DNA of 64,000 nt from an uncultured Actinomycetes bacterium (GTDB lineage Bacteria > Actinomycetota > Thermoleophilia > Miltoncostaeales > Miltoncostaeaceae). Both the position numbers and the translations under genes were made by a program. Positions 16,753 through 25,386 of the stretch are shown here, piece after piece. Every line of letters starts with the position of its first letter. Position 1 is the stretch's first letter. The notes below the pieces were generated by a model. It ran no database searches, was not told the DNA's origin, and worked only from the letters and a program-made list of their open reading frames with translations. Location: NCBI GenBank assembly GCA_903896045.1, contig CAITWD010000001.1:1-64000 (forward strand), given 5' to 3'.

Positions 16753-19311
16753 ATGACTACCCATGAGATCCGTCGCGCATTCCGCGAATACTTTGAACGC
16801 CAGGGCCACCTCGCGCTGCCCTCCGCGCCACTGGTCCCGTACGACGACGATCCGTCGGTCCTGCTGACAATTGCAGGAATGCAGCCGCTCAAAGCGTTTT
16901 TCATGGGAACCGAGACTCCGCCATCGCAGCGGTTGACGAGTTGTCAAAAGTGCTTTCGTACGGTTGACATCGACCAAATCGGCCATACCGCGCGCCACCT
17001 GACCTTCTTTGAAATGCTCGGCAATTTCTCGATTGGCGACTACTTCAAGGATGATGCGATCCGCTTCGGATTTGAGGTCTCGACCGAGGTACTTGGACTC
17101 GATCTCGATCGCATTTGGATCACCGTGTTCGAGGGCAACGACGCAGTTCCCGGTGATGACGAAGCCCGGCAGCGATGGATTGATCTGGGTGTGCCCGCGG
17201 AACGGATTCAGGCACTCGGCGAAGCAGACAATTTTTGGAAGGCGGGCCCCACCGGACCGTGTGGGCCAAATACCGAATTGTATTTCGACCGCGGCCCATC
17301 ATTTGGTCCCGACGGAGGCCCGAGAGTCGGTGGCGATCGCTATCTCGAATACTGGAACCTCGTGTTCATGCAATACGAGCGGGCCGTCGATGGGACGCTC
17401 AGTCCGCTGCCAGCCAAAAACATCGATACCGGCGCGGGTCTTGAGCGCATTGCAGCGCTGCTGCAAGACGCACCATCGGTTTTTGAAACCGATGCGTTTT
17501 GGCCGCTCATTGAATGGGCGCAAACGGCGACTCGGGTGAAGTATGGGGCCGACCTCCGTTCCGATCGCTCGCTGCGTGTGCTGGCCGATCACGGTCGCGC
17601 AATGACCTTTTTGGCGGCCGATGGCGTGCGCCCATCAAATGAGGGTCGCGGGTATGTCTTGCGCCGCATTGTGCGCCGTGCCGTAGCTGAGGGTACGCAA
17701 CTCGGGTTGCCATATGACGCTGTCGTGGCGCTTGCCTCCGAGGTCGCGGATGGTTGGGGTGACTCCTATCCGGAACTCATCGCTGAACGCGGCGCTGTGG
17801 CAGACACACTCGGTGCAGAAGCCGAACAATTTGCACGGACATTGCAGCAGGGAAGAAAGCTGCTGTCGGAAGTCATTGCGCGCGCAAGCGACGGCGGTAC
17901 GGTGTCGGGTGACGACGCATTCCGCTTGCATGACACCTACGGGTTCCCGCTCGATCTCACCGCTGAGGCGGCACATGATGCCGGACTTGTCGTCGATACC
18001 GATGCGTTCGAGACATTGATGACCGATCAGCGAGAGCGCTCACGTGCGGGTGGTACCGCAGCAACCGAGAGCGAGCGAGCGACTCGAGCGAGTGAACTTG
18101 TCGCACGAAGCCCACGGACCGAGTTTGTGGGCTACGACCAGCTGTCGGTCGCAACGACGGTGACCGGCGTCGAGGAGCTTGGGGATGGCCAGTCCCTCGT
18201 GACGCTCGCGCAGTCTCCGTTTTATGCCCAAGGTGGGGGCCAGATCTCCGATCGCGGGTGGGTTGTCGGAGCAGATCGCCGCTGGGATGTGGTTGAGGTG
18301 CTCCGGATAGGCAACAGCCAGGCGATCGTCGTAGCTGGGGAGGGGATTGTCCAGGGAGCAACGGTCGACGCCAATGTGGACGTGCCAAACCGACGCGCCA
18401 TACAGGCAAACCACACCGGCACGCATGTCCTGAACTGGGCGCTGCGTGAGCGTTTGGGTCCCGATGTCAAGCAGGCCGGATCCTACGTCGGCCCTGACAA
18501 ATTGCGCTTTGACTTCACGCATCGAGGGCGCATTCCGCGCGAAGAGCTTGATCAGATCGAGGGTCTCGTCAACGCGAAGGTGGCCGCCGACGGACCGGTC
18601 ACGTGGATCGAGATGCCCAAAGCGGACGCAGATGGGCTTGGTGCAATTGGGTTGTTCGGCGAGAAATACGGTGATGTCGTCCGGGTCGTCTCCGCCGGAG
18701 ACTTTTCGATGGAATTGTGCGGCGGTACGCATGTGTCGCGTATGAGTGAGATCGGACCCTTCAAGATTGTGACCGAAACCAGTGTGGGTTCCGGGGCGCG
18801 TCGTATTGAGGCAATCACTGGAGCCGAACTCGGACGATGGTATGCCCGTCGCGCCGAGGAGCTCGCACATGAACTCGAACAACGGGATGCGCGCATTGCG
18901 GAGCTCGAGCGTGATCTGAAACGCGCCAAACAGGGCCGCATCGACCCGAACGCGATTGCCAAGGACGCAGTTGACGTCGGACAAGCGCGGGTGCTGATCG
19001 CCCAAGTTGAGACCGATGATGGTGATGAGTTGTTGGCCATCTCCGATCAGATCAAGAAGACGCTCGGAGAATCTGCAGTCGTTGTTCTTGCCGCAGGCGT
19101 CGAAGATCGCGTGATGTTGGTTGCCAATTTGGGCACCGCTGCAGTCGAGGCGGGCTTCAGCGCTGCGAATCTGTTGCGCGAGATCGCCCCGATTGTCGGC
19201 GGCGGCGGCGGCGGTCGCGATGCAATGGCGCGCGCGGGCGGCAAAGACCCCGCGCGGATTCCCGACGCACTTGCCCGTGCCCGCGACATCCTGGTGGGTT
19301 CCACCGAGTGA
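16753..19311 (+). CDS. alaS: Alanyl-tRNA synthetase
   Basis: The enzyme is 852 residues, close to the usual length. The class II catalytic core begins MTTHEIRRAFREYF and contains FFEMLGNFSIGDYFK and the GAGLERI segment. The editing domain has HTGTHVLNWAL and the zinc-site motif CGGTHVSRMSEIG, which clear mischarged Ser and Gly. A coiled coil and the C-terminal DHHA1 domain with the glycine-rich GGGGGGRDAMARAGG end the protein. The ATG at 16753 was preferred over the in-frame start at 16684 because the conserved N-terminus begins there. TACGAT lies 10 bases upstream and may be its -10 box. Confidence 0.96.
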   Translation: MTTHEIRRAFREYFERQGHLALPSAPLVPYDDDPSVLLTIAGMQPLKAFFMGTETPPSQRLTSCQKCFRTVDIDQIGHTARHLTFFEMLGNFSIGDYFKDDAIRFGFEVSTEVLGLDLDRIWITVFEGNDAVPGDDEARQRWIDLGVPAERIQALGEADNFWKAGPTGPCGPNTELYFDRGPSFGPDGGPRVGGDRYLEYWNLVFMQYERAVDGTLSPLPAKNIDTGAGLERIAALLQDAPSVFETDAFWPLIEWAQTATRVKYGADLRSDRSLRVLADHGRAMTFLAADGVRPSNEGRGYVLRRIVRRAVAEGTQLGLPYDAVVALASEVADGWGDSYPELIAERGAVADTLGAEAEQFARTLQQGRKLLSEVIARASDGGTVSGDDAFRLHDTYGFPLDLTAEAAHDAGLVVDTDAFETLMTDQRERSRAGGTAATESERATRASELVARSPRTEFVGYDQLSVATTVTGVEELGDGQSLVTLAQSPFYAQGGGQISDRGWVVGADRRWDVVEVLRIGNSQAIVVAGEGIVQGATVDANVDVPNRRAIQANHTGTHVLNWALRERLGPDVKQAGSYVGPDKLRFDFTHRGRIPREELDQIEGLVNAKVAADGPVTWIEMPKADADGLGAIGLFGEKYGDVVRVVSAGDFSMELCGGTHVSRMSEIGPFKIVTETSVGSGARRIEAITGAELGRWYARRAEELAHELEQRDARIAELERDLKRAKQGRIDPNAIAKDAVDVGQARVLIAQVETDDGDELLAISDQIKKTLGESAVVVLAAGVEDRVMLVANLGTAAVEAGFSAANLLREIAPIVGGGGGGRDAMARAGGKDPARIPDALARARDILVGSTE

Positions 19312-19724
19312 AATTGTTGGCCCTCGATCATGGGCGCGCCCGAACAGGCGTTGCGGTGACCGACCCAAGCGGCACGCTTGCACGACCATTGCCTGCAATC
19401 GCGCGCGTCGATAGTCCGAAGGGGATGACCATCTTGGGCGAGTTGATTGCGGCAGAGGCGCCTGAGCTTGTCATCGTTGGTTTGCCGCGACTGATGTCAG
19501 GCGAGCTTGGCGCACAAGCGCGCGCAGCATCAGGGTTTGCAGATCGGCTGCGCGGTCGTTTCGGCGTCGCAGTGGAACTCGTTGATGAGCGGCTGACCAC
19601 AAAAGAAGCAGCACGACGACTTGAGGAGAGCGTGGGTGGTCGCGGAGCGCGTCCTGATCTCGACAGTGTTGCCGCCTGTGTATTGCTGGAATCGGTGTTG
19701 ATGCGGCGGGCGGCGAGAGCATGA
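19308..19724 (+). CDS. ruvX: Holliday junction resolvase-like protein RuvX (YqgF)
   Basis: The 138-residue product has the RNase H-like fold of the YqgF/RuvX family. It shows LALDHGRARTGVAVTD near the N-terminus with the catalytic Asp, VGLPRLMSGELG in the middle, DERLTTKEA, and a final DSVAAC helix. The family has been linked to 16S rRNA 5' maturation in E. coli and to junction cleavage. Its GTG overlaps the alaS stop and its TGA overlaps the mltG ATG, giving a coupled alaS-ruvX-mltG unit as in many actinobacteria. Confidence 0.93.
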   Translation: MKLLALDHGRARTGVAVTDPSGTLARPLPAIARVDSPKGMTILGELIAAEAPELVIVGLPRLMSGELGAQARAASGFADRLRGRFGVAVELVDERLTTKEAARRLEESVGGRGARPDLDSVAACVLLESVLMRRAARA

Positions 19725-20557
19725 GCCGGCGCGGCACGCGTCGAATTTCTCCACGGGGTCATATCGCGATTGTCGTTGCGCTGACCGCGTTGGTCGTGAT
19801 TATTGCGTGGGGCATTCATCGGGCTCGCGCGAAGCCCGCGACACCCGCTGCCCCGACCCCGGTACAGGTGGTGATTCCGGAGGGGTGGCGACGGGAGCAA
19901 ATCGCGGGGTTGCTCGGACAAAAAACCCACCTGTCTCCGAGTAAATATCTTGCACAAACCGCGATCGGAGGAGAAGGGGAAGTGCTCGCAGGCGTTGCGA
20001 CTCCGCGATCTCTTGAGGGCTTCTTATTCCCGGCGACCTATCCGGTGTATCCGGCGACGACAGTGGCGCAATTTATTGCCCAGCAGGTGACGGCATACCG
20101 CGAATACACCAGTGCAGTTAACTATTCCGCGGCGGCGAAAAAGAACTTGACTCGGTATGACGTACTGACGATCGCATCGATGATCGAGCGTGAGGTGCAA
20201 GTGCCTGCTGAACGCGCGATTGTTGCCGGGGTGATTTACAACCGATTGCATCTACATATGACGCTTGGCATCGATGCCACAGTGGAATATGCGCTGGGGT
20301 ATTGGAAGCCGAACCTCACCGAGAGCGATCTGCAGATCAATTCGCCCTATAACACTCGTCTTTATCCCGGATTGCCACCAGGGCCGATTTCTAATCCTGG
20401 ATTGGCCTCAATCCAGGCGGCCGCGCATCCTGCACATGTGCCGTATCTCTACTACGTGGCACGCAATGATGGATCCGGTCGCCATTATTTTGCAACGACC
20501 GCGGCACAATTTAATGCTGATGTCGCAAAATCCCAGGCACACCTCGCGGGAGGTTGA
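19721..20557 (+). CDS. mltG: Endolytic peptidoglycan transglycosylase MltG
   Basis: The 278-residue inner-membrane enzyme cleaves nascent glycan strands to end their growth. A short basic N-terminus is followed by one membrane helix (about 14-32), a small LysM-like segment (VVIPEGWRREQIAGLL) and the YceG core. The core has EGFLFPATY, ASMIEREVQ with the catalytic Glu, AGVIYNRL, LGIDATVEYALG and YNTRLYPGLPPGPISNPG. It is shorter than the E. coli enzyme (340 residues), mostly in the N-terminal part. ATGA overlap with ruvX and a 1-base gap to aroE place it in the middle of the operon. Confidence 0.94.
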   Translation: MSRRGTRRISPRGHIAIVVALTALVVIIAWGIHRARAKPATPAAPTPVQVVIPEGWRREQIAGLLGQKTHLSPSKYLAQTAIGGEGEVLAGVATPRSLEGFLFPATYPVYPATTVAQFIAQQVTAYREYTSAVNYSAAAKKNLTRYDVLTIASMIEREVQVPAERAIVAGVIYNRLHLHMTLGIDATVEYALGYWKPNLTESDLQINSPYNTRLYPGLPPGPISNPGLASIQAAAHPAHVPYLYYVARNDGSGRHYFATTAAQFNADVAKSQAHLAGG

Positions 20558-20558
20558 G

Positions 20559-21401
20559 ATGGCAATTTCAGGATCCACACGGATTGTGGGCATCATCGGA
20601 TGGCCTGTCGCGCATTCGCTGTCACCCGTGATGCACAATGCCGCATTTTCCGCGCTTGGCCTAGATTGGACCTACGTCGCATTCCCGGTCGATCCCGCCG
20701 AGGTGTCCACAGCACTATTGGGACTGCGGGCTGCCGGTATCGCTGGCTTGAATGTCACGATTCCGCACAAGCAAGCGGTGCTCGATAGTTGTGCATCCGT
20801 GTCGGACGCTGTGGCCGTGATTGGTGCAGCGAACACCCTGGTACCGCGCGCTGATGGCGGGTGGCATGCCGATAACACCGATGCGCCTGGATTTTTGCGG
20901 GCGCTTGACGAAGCGGCCCCGCTCTCGCTGGCTGGCACACGAGTGCTGATTTTGGGAGCGGGCGGCGCAGCCCGTGCGGTGGCGTTTGCTGTCCAGTCGC
21001 GAGGCGCGGAGATTCTCGTTGCCAACCGCACCGTTGAGCGGGCTGCAGGGCTTGGTGCACCGGTGCAATTCACTCGTGCGGCGGTCGAGGATGCGGCGGC
21101 GACCTGCGGGCTCATTGTGAATTGCACGAGTCTTGGCTTGCATGATCACACCATCCCTGAGGCACTCCCACTTGATTGCCTTGGACCCGGGCATGTTGTG
21201 GCGGATGTGGTCTATCGGCCGTCCGGTACGGCATGGTTGGCTGCGGCATCCTCACAAGGCGCTCGTTGTGTCGATGGCTTAGGAATGCTGCTCCACCAAG
21301 GCGCTGCTGCATTTGTGCAATGGACCGGCCAAGAGCCGCCGGTCGAAGTGATGCGCACCGCGCTTGCAGGAGCTCGCCATGGCAGTGCAGCCACGTCGTA
21401 G
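20559..21401 (+). CDS. aroE: Shikimate dehydrogenase
   Basis: The 280-residue NADPH-dependent enzyme reduces 3-dehydroshikimate to shikimate. It shows GWPVAHSLSPVMHNAAF for substrate binding, NVTIPHKQAV with the catalytic Lys, NTDAPGF with the catalytic Asp, the nucleotide loop GAGGAARA, and the terminal DGLGMLLHQGAAAF. The ATG follows GGGAGG by 5 bases. It lies one base after mltG. The other shikimate genes of the window (aroC, aroK, aroB, aroQ) are 17 kb downstream, separated by an accessory stretch that looks inserted in the common actinobacterial order. Confidence 0.95.
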   Translation: MAISGSTRIVGIIGWPVAHSLSPVMHNAAFSALGLDWTYVAFPVDPAEVSTALLGLRAAGIAGLNVTIPHKQAVLDSCASVSDAVAVIGAANTLVPRADGGWHADNTDAPGFLRALDEAAPLSLAGTRVLILGAGGAARAVAFAVQSRGAEILVANRTVERAAGLGAPVQFTRAAVEDAAATCGLIVNCTSLGLHDHTIPEALPLDCLGPGHVVADVVYRPSGTAWLAAASSQGARCVDGLGMLLHQGAAAFVQWTGQEPPVEVMRTALAGARHGSAATS

Positions 21402-21490
21402 CGGTCGGGGTGTCGTATTCTCAGCGTGCGCACAGGTGAGGTGTCGAGACTCAACGCATTCTGTAGGTCGTGGGTCGAGGAAGTGCTGTC

Positions 21491-21964
21491 GTGTCGGACG
21501 TCTATGAGCTTTCAGGAACGCAGCTTGTCCGGGCCCGTCGTGCCGTCGCGCTGGTGCTTGTTGCGACGACGTCACGCGATCTCCACGAGAGGCCTGATGA
21601 CCATTTGCCGGCGAGGGAACTCGTGGTGTCGCTTCTTGAGGTGATTGGCGCGCCCGGCGGAATCGACGACGTCGTCGTGATCGGCGTCATGCACCGTACG
21701 CACCTTGTGCAGGTCGCCCGATTTGCGCTGCTCCGGTCGATAGAGGAATATGAAGACATGGTGCATGAGACCCTCATCATGGATACCCCATGGGATGTCA
21801 TGCATCGAGAAATGTTGCATTCGGTCGTCGAGATGTCTGCGCTCGTGAAATACCTTTCGGTGCCGGGCGACATGACCCAGGCGACCCGTCCCCGGCCACG
21901 CGAGTCATTCGCCGACTGGAGCCTGTTGCGCGATGTTCCGCGCCCCGAGGAACCGACCAGGTAG
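21491..21964 (+). CDS. Hypothetical protein, 157 residues
   Basis: The start is a GTG at 21491 with GAGGAAG 10 bases upstream. The product is soluble: a beta-strand-rich N-terminal half (RARRAVALVLVATT, DDVVVIGVMH) followed by an acidic helical part with several Met residues (EEYEDMVHETLIMDTPWDVMHREMLHS) and a basic, proline-rich tail. No membrane segment, signal peptide or known motif was found. It stands alone between aroE and a small leaderless gene. Codon use looks like that of its neighbours, so it is probably a real native gene. Confidence 0.6.
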   Translation: MSDVYELSGTQLVRARRAVALVLVATTSRDLHERPDDHLPARELVVSLLEVIGAPGGIDDVVVIGVMHRTHLVQVARFALLRSIEEYEDMVHETLIMDTPWDVMHREMLHSVVEMSALVKYLSVPGDMTQATRPRPRESFADWSLLRDVPRPEEPTR

Positions 21965-22020
21965 ACATCTTCGGGCTTTCTTGTGCACCTGATCGCGGCG
22001 ATAGCTGTCTGTGGAAGTGA

Positions 22021-22049
22021 TCGACACAATCGACTGCGCGCCATAAGAT
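22021..22049 (+). promoter_or_regulatory. Promoter for a leaderless small gene
   Basis: TCGACA at 22021-22026 and TAAGAT at 22044-22049 are separated by exactly 17 bases, and the next start codon (ATG 22057) lies 7 bases after the -10 box. This is one of the best-formed promoters in the window, and it points to a transcript that begins at the start codon. Confidence 0.6.
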
Positions 22050-22056
22050 CGTGGGT

Positions 22057-22245
22057 ATGACCGATCCCTCGGTGCAGCACGACCCGTCTGCGACTCGCCT
22101 GCAGGCACGTCCGGAGAACACGCGGCATATCCGTCACGCCTTGCTGCTTGCGCGCTGGCCGGTACTCAGTGAGGATTGGGCGCGTCGGATAGATGAGAAT
22201 GACCCCTCTCGTCGGGGGCCCTCCGCAGCTACCGCCCGGCGATAG
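22057..22245 (+). CDS. Small arginine-rich protein, 62 residues, function unknown
   Basis: A short frame begins at the ATG that lies 7 bases after a good promoter, with no ribosome site, so a leaderless message is likely. The product is polar and basic, with one likely helix (RHIRHALLLARWPVLSEDWARRID) and no known motif. The promoter is the main argument that it is a gene. Sequence alone would be weak evidence for a frame this short. It could instead be the first part of a longer leader for the MFS gene 107 bases downstream. Confidence 0.45.
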   Translation: MTDPSVQHDPSATRLQARPENTRHIRHALLLARWPVLSEDWARRIDENDPSRRGPSAATARR

Positions 22246-22351
22246 GGCCTCTATGCCACTGTGTCGCGGCACGCGCGGGCCCGGCTCTTTGCCGCGATGA
22301 GACTCAATCCCGTACGATCACCTGCACCCGCGGCGCGGAAGAGGTGATGGC

Positions 22352-23647
22352 GTGGCTCTTCGCTGGCTGAGCAACTTGTCCACAGATACTCGTCCGCTTC
22401 GTGCCTCGAGGAATTTTCGCCTCCTCATGCTCGGTGGGCTGATTACGGGAATTGGGACCCAAGCGACCTTGGTGGCGCTGCCGTATCAGATCTACGTGGG
22501 AACCCATTCGGCCTTTCTTACGGGGCTTCTGGGTGCGGTTGAATTGATCCCGCTGATTTTTTCCTCCCTGTATGCAGGGGCGCTTGCGGACCGCATGGAT
22601 CGTCGCAAGCTGCTGCTGATCTGTCAGATTGCGCTTGCGTTCCTGTCGACGCTCATCGCGGTATTGACCTTGATGACGTCAATCCATGTCTGGGAAGTGT
22701 TTGTACTCGCTGCGGGCATCGCTGGTGCGTCAGCGGTTGAACGGGTCACACGATCGGCAATCGTTCCGAACACGGTGGTGGCAAATCATTTGGCAGCTGC
22801 CCTGTCGATGAGTTTCGGGGTCATGCAAATCGCGATGGTAATTGGCCCCGCGATGGGTGGGCTCCTGATTGAATATTTCGGCATCGCCACGCCATATTTT
22901 GTCGATGCCATCAGCGTCACCGGAATGGTGTTTGCCGCGCTGGCATTATCTCCTCAACCGCCTCCCGACCAGCCGCGCTCGTCAACTGTCTCGTCAATTG
23001 CGGGGGGATTGACCTTTGTCGCCCGGCTCCAGGCCCTGATGGCAAGTTTTGTGATCGATGCATTGGCAATGACATTCGGAATGCCGCGCGCGCTTTTTCC
23101 GATCCTGTCCATTGAGGTCTTTCACACGGGGGCTGCAGGCGCGGGATATTTGAATTCCGCTGTGGCAGTGGGTGCCACCGTTGCCGCCCTGACGACCGCG
23201 TGGTTGAGTAATGCGCGCCGCCTTGGGGTCATTGTGTTGTGGGCGGTGGTGGTATGGGGTGTCGCCATTGCGGCCGCTGGTGCGATGACAGCATTGTGGG
23301 CTGCGGCACTCCTGTTTGCCATCGCGGGTGCCGCAGACAGCGTGTCCGCGGTCTGTCGCACGACAATCACGCAGTCATTGACGCCTGATCGCATGCGCGG
23401 AAGGGTCTCGGCGGTATTTAGCTTGGTTGTCGCCAGCGGGCCACGTCTTGGTGATCTTGAATCCGGCACCGTCGCGGCGATGACCTCGCCTGAGTTCTCG
23501 GTGATCTCCGGCGGGTTGGCGTGCCTGGTATCGGTCGCTGCGACAGCACTTTGGATGCCTGATTTGGCCCAGTACAACGTGACAACCGCCCAGTCCGCGA
23601 TGCGCGCGGCACATGACGCACACATCGCCGACGAAAAACTAGTTTGA
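22352..23647 (+). CDS. MFS transporter (EntS/MFS_3-like exporter)
   Basis: The 431-residue product has about twelve membrane helices and no signal peptide. The segment GALADRMDRRKLLLI between helices 2 and 3 matches the MFS signature loop, and a second loop reads LTPDRMRGRVSAVF. The overall pattern fits the MFS_3 group, which includes the enterobactin exporter EntS and other drug or siderophore exporters; the substrate is unknown. The GTG start has GAGGTGA upstream. Its 3' end overlaps the convergent wall-hydrolase gene by 9 bases. Confidence 0.85.
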   Translation: MALRWLSNLSTDTRPLRASRNFRLLMLGGLITGIGTQATLVALPYQIYVGTHSAFLTGLLGAVELIPLIFSSLYAGALADRMDRRKLLLICQIALAFLSTLIAVLTLMTSIHVWEVFVLAAGIAGASAVERVTRSAIVPNTVVANHLAAALSMSFGVMQIAMVIGPAMGGLLIEYFGIATPYFVDAISVTGMVFAALALSPQPPPDQPRSSTVSSIAGGLTFVARLQALMASFVIDALAMTFGMPRALFPILSIEVFHTGAAGAGYLNSAVAVGATVAALTTAWLSNARRLGVIVLWAVVVWGVAIAAAGAMTALWAAALLFAIAGAADSVSAVCRTTITQSLTPDRMRGRVSAVFSLVVASGPRLGDLESGTVAAMTSPEFSVISGGLACLVSVAATALWMPDLAQYNVTTAQSAMRAAHDAHIADEKLV

Positions 23648-25240
23648 CGGGCGGACCATTGTCAACGCAAGCCACGGATTGATCAACGTCGTGCCGCGAA
23701 TCCATCTAATGGTCAGCGTTGGTGTTGACGTGCCGAGCAGTTGGCCCATGCGCACGGTACTGCCGTTCAGTATCCGGATACGGCCTCTGTGGAGCGCGCT
23801 ATAGCCGATCTGGGTCCCGGTCGGCGTCGTAATCCAGACCCATACTCCTCGGCGACGATCGGCACGTAATGCATAGGTGAGTGTGCCGTCGCACGCCGCG
23901 ACGACAGGGAGGTTCTTTGGACTCTGAATCGTCACGGCGCAATTCGTGGCGTTGCTGCACGGAGAGGGGAGGTAGCGCAATTGCGTTGTTGGCCGAACTT
24001 TCATCGGGAACGCAAACCCCGAGACTCCAAAGTTCATCCCGGTGTTTCTCGGGAATCCTACCGCGACGTTTGCGCTCGGGCGGTTTCCCCAGGTTTTCAG
24101 GGTCGCCAATCCAGAACCGGCATACAGTTGCAGACCGTTCGCAAGCGTGGGTTGGTCGGATTGCGTGCGCGTCGAGGTGTGGTTCAAAAACGCAATGGGG
24201 TTTCGTCCGGTGCGCAACGCATTCGTCGTGGCGCGTCGCCCCGTCGCAAAGTGGAGGTGATCAACGCCATTCGCTCGTCCTGACGCACCAATGAGCTGGC
24301 CCGCAACGACGACGTCCCCCGGCACGACGCTGCTCGCGCTCAGATGGGCGTAGTACGCAGCCCGCCCATGACCGGAATCAAGACTGATCGAAATGCCTGC
24401 GAATCGCCCCGCCCCCCCGGCTGAGATATTGGTAATCGTTCCTGAAAATGTTGCATACACGGGTGATGCGTAGGGAACGGCGAGATCGACCGCATAAATG
24501 CTTTGCCAGTTGTACGAGTGATGCAGACGATTGAACGTGGCGTTGTGGGTCCCTTGATTAGGACGTTCAATGATGGCCGTCGTGGCGTGCCCGAGTGGGT
24601 TGACATTGTTGAGCGCAAGCGGGGTTATCGACATCGTTCTGATGCAGTCGCCACTTTGTGCAGCCAAGGTCACGGGGAGCTCAGGATTGCCTCCGAGCTC
24701 GGTGTAGTAGTGGCTCACCGATGCCGCCCATGAGAAATTGAGTTTTTTCGGATCATTCGCACTGCCGTTTGGTGCCCACCGCGTCGCAATTTGGGGAATG
24801 AGCGTGAGGCCATCTCCGATATACCCATGGGCGAGCAACTGCGCAGCGGCGGTAATGGCTGTGGTGTAGCTCGAAAACCGAATATTTGGGCCAATGCCGA
24901 ATGGATTGTGGATGCGTGCAGCGGGACGATAGGTCGCGAGCACGGTCTCTTGTGTCGCGATCGCCACCAAAAAACGGGGATCAATTCCCGCTGCCGCACC
25001 GCGCTCCACAAAATCAACGCTACTTCCCATCAATGGGCTGCCGCTTGCCGCGAGCACGCGTGTGAGCGCGCCGACGTCAGTGGGGAGCATGCACGTCAAT
25101 TGAGGCGTACCGATTGGCAGTGGCGTGCTTGCGCGGGCTCGCGATACGGCAAATGAGCCCGATAGCGCGAGAAGCACGATTCCTGCCGCGATCGAGATCC
25201 GGCCTATCCGTGCGGTATCCACCCGGTCAGTTAAGCGCAT
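23639..25240 (-). CDS. Secreted cell-wall hydrolase: lysozyme-like domain plus variant M23 peptidase domain
   Basis: The 533-residue exported protein has an N-terminal hydrophobic signal (about 14-37). Residues 70-200 look like a glucosaminidase/lysozyme-type helical domain (AAAGIDPRFLVAIATQETVL, then NPFGIGP and a tyrosine-rich end). Residues 245-345 match an M23 endopeptidase: AVDLAVPYASPVYATFSG, YYAHLS and the HLHFATG zinc motif. The usual first zinc ligand, His four residues before the Asp, is absent (IYAVD); an HH pair lies 11-12 residues upstream instead. A C-terminal beta-rich region (about 400-533) follows. It probably remodels peptidoglycan, though the M23 site may be altered. Confidence 0.72.
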   Translation of the reverse strand: MRLTDRVDTARIGRISIAAGIVLLALSGSFAVSRARASTPLPIGTPQLTCMLPTDVGALTRVLAASGSPLMGSSVDFVERGAAAGIDPRFLVAIATQETVLATYRPAARIHNPFGIGPNIRFSSYTTAITAAAQLLAHGYIGDGLTLIPQIATRWAPNGSANDPKKLNFSWAASVSHYYTELGGNPELPVTLAAQSGDCIRTMSITPLALNNVNPLGHATTAIIERPNQGTHNATFNRLHHSYNWQSIYAVDLAVPYASPVYATFSGTITNISAGGAGRFAGISISLDSGHGRAAYYAHLSASSVVPGDVVVAGQLIGASGRANGVDHLHFATGRRATTNALRTGRNPIAFLNHTSTRTQSDQPTLANGLQLYAGSGLATLKTWGNRPSANVAVGFPRNTGMNFGVSGFAFPMKVRPTTQLRYLPSPCSNATNCAVTIQSPKNLPVVAACDGTLTYALRADRRRGVWVWITTPTGTQIGYSALHRGRIRILNGSTVRMGQLLGTSTPTLTIRWIRGTTLINPWLALTMVRPSN

Positions 25241-25373
25241 CGCGGCGCAACCAGCGTGACAAAACGGTGAAATAACGGACTGTCTATTCGGATAGCACGG
25301 CTGATCTTGACCTTTGGGTGGGAAAGATGGTGCGGGCGCACCCCTCCGACACCGGTCGTCCGCGAATCGATGC

Positions 25374-25386
25374 TACGGTCACATAC
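25374..25386 (+). promoter_or_regulatory. Putative -10 box for the leaderless GH25-like gene
   Basis: TACGGT at 25374-25379 is followed by 7 bases and then GTG 25387. No ribosome site is present. The same spacing recurs at other starts in the window. Confidence 0.45.

Noticed and set aside
18040-19398. 452-codon minus-strand frame antisense to alaS and ruvX
   Set aside because: It is a shadow frame of GC-rich coding sequence; alaS and ruvX on the other strand are certain.
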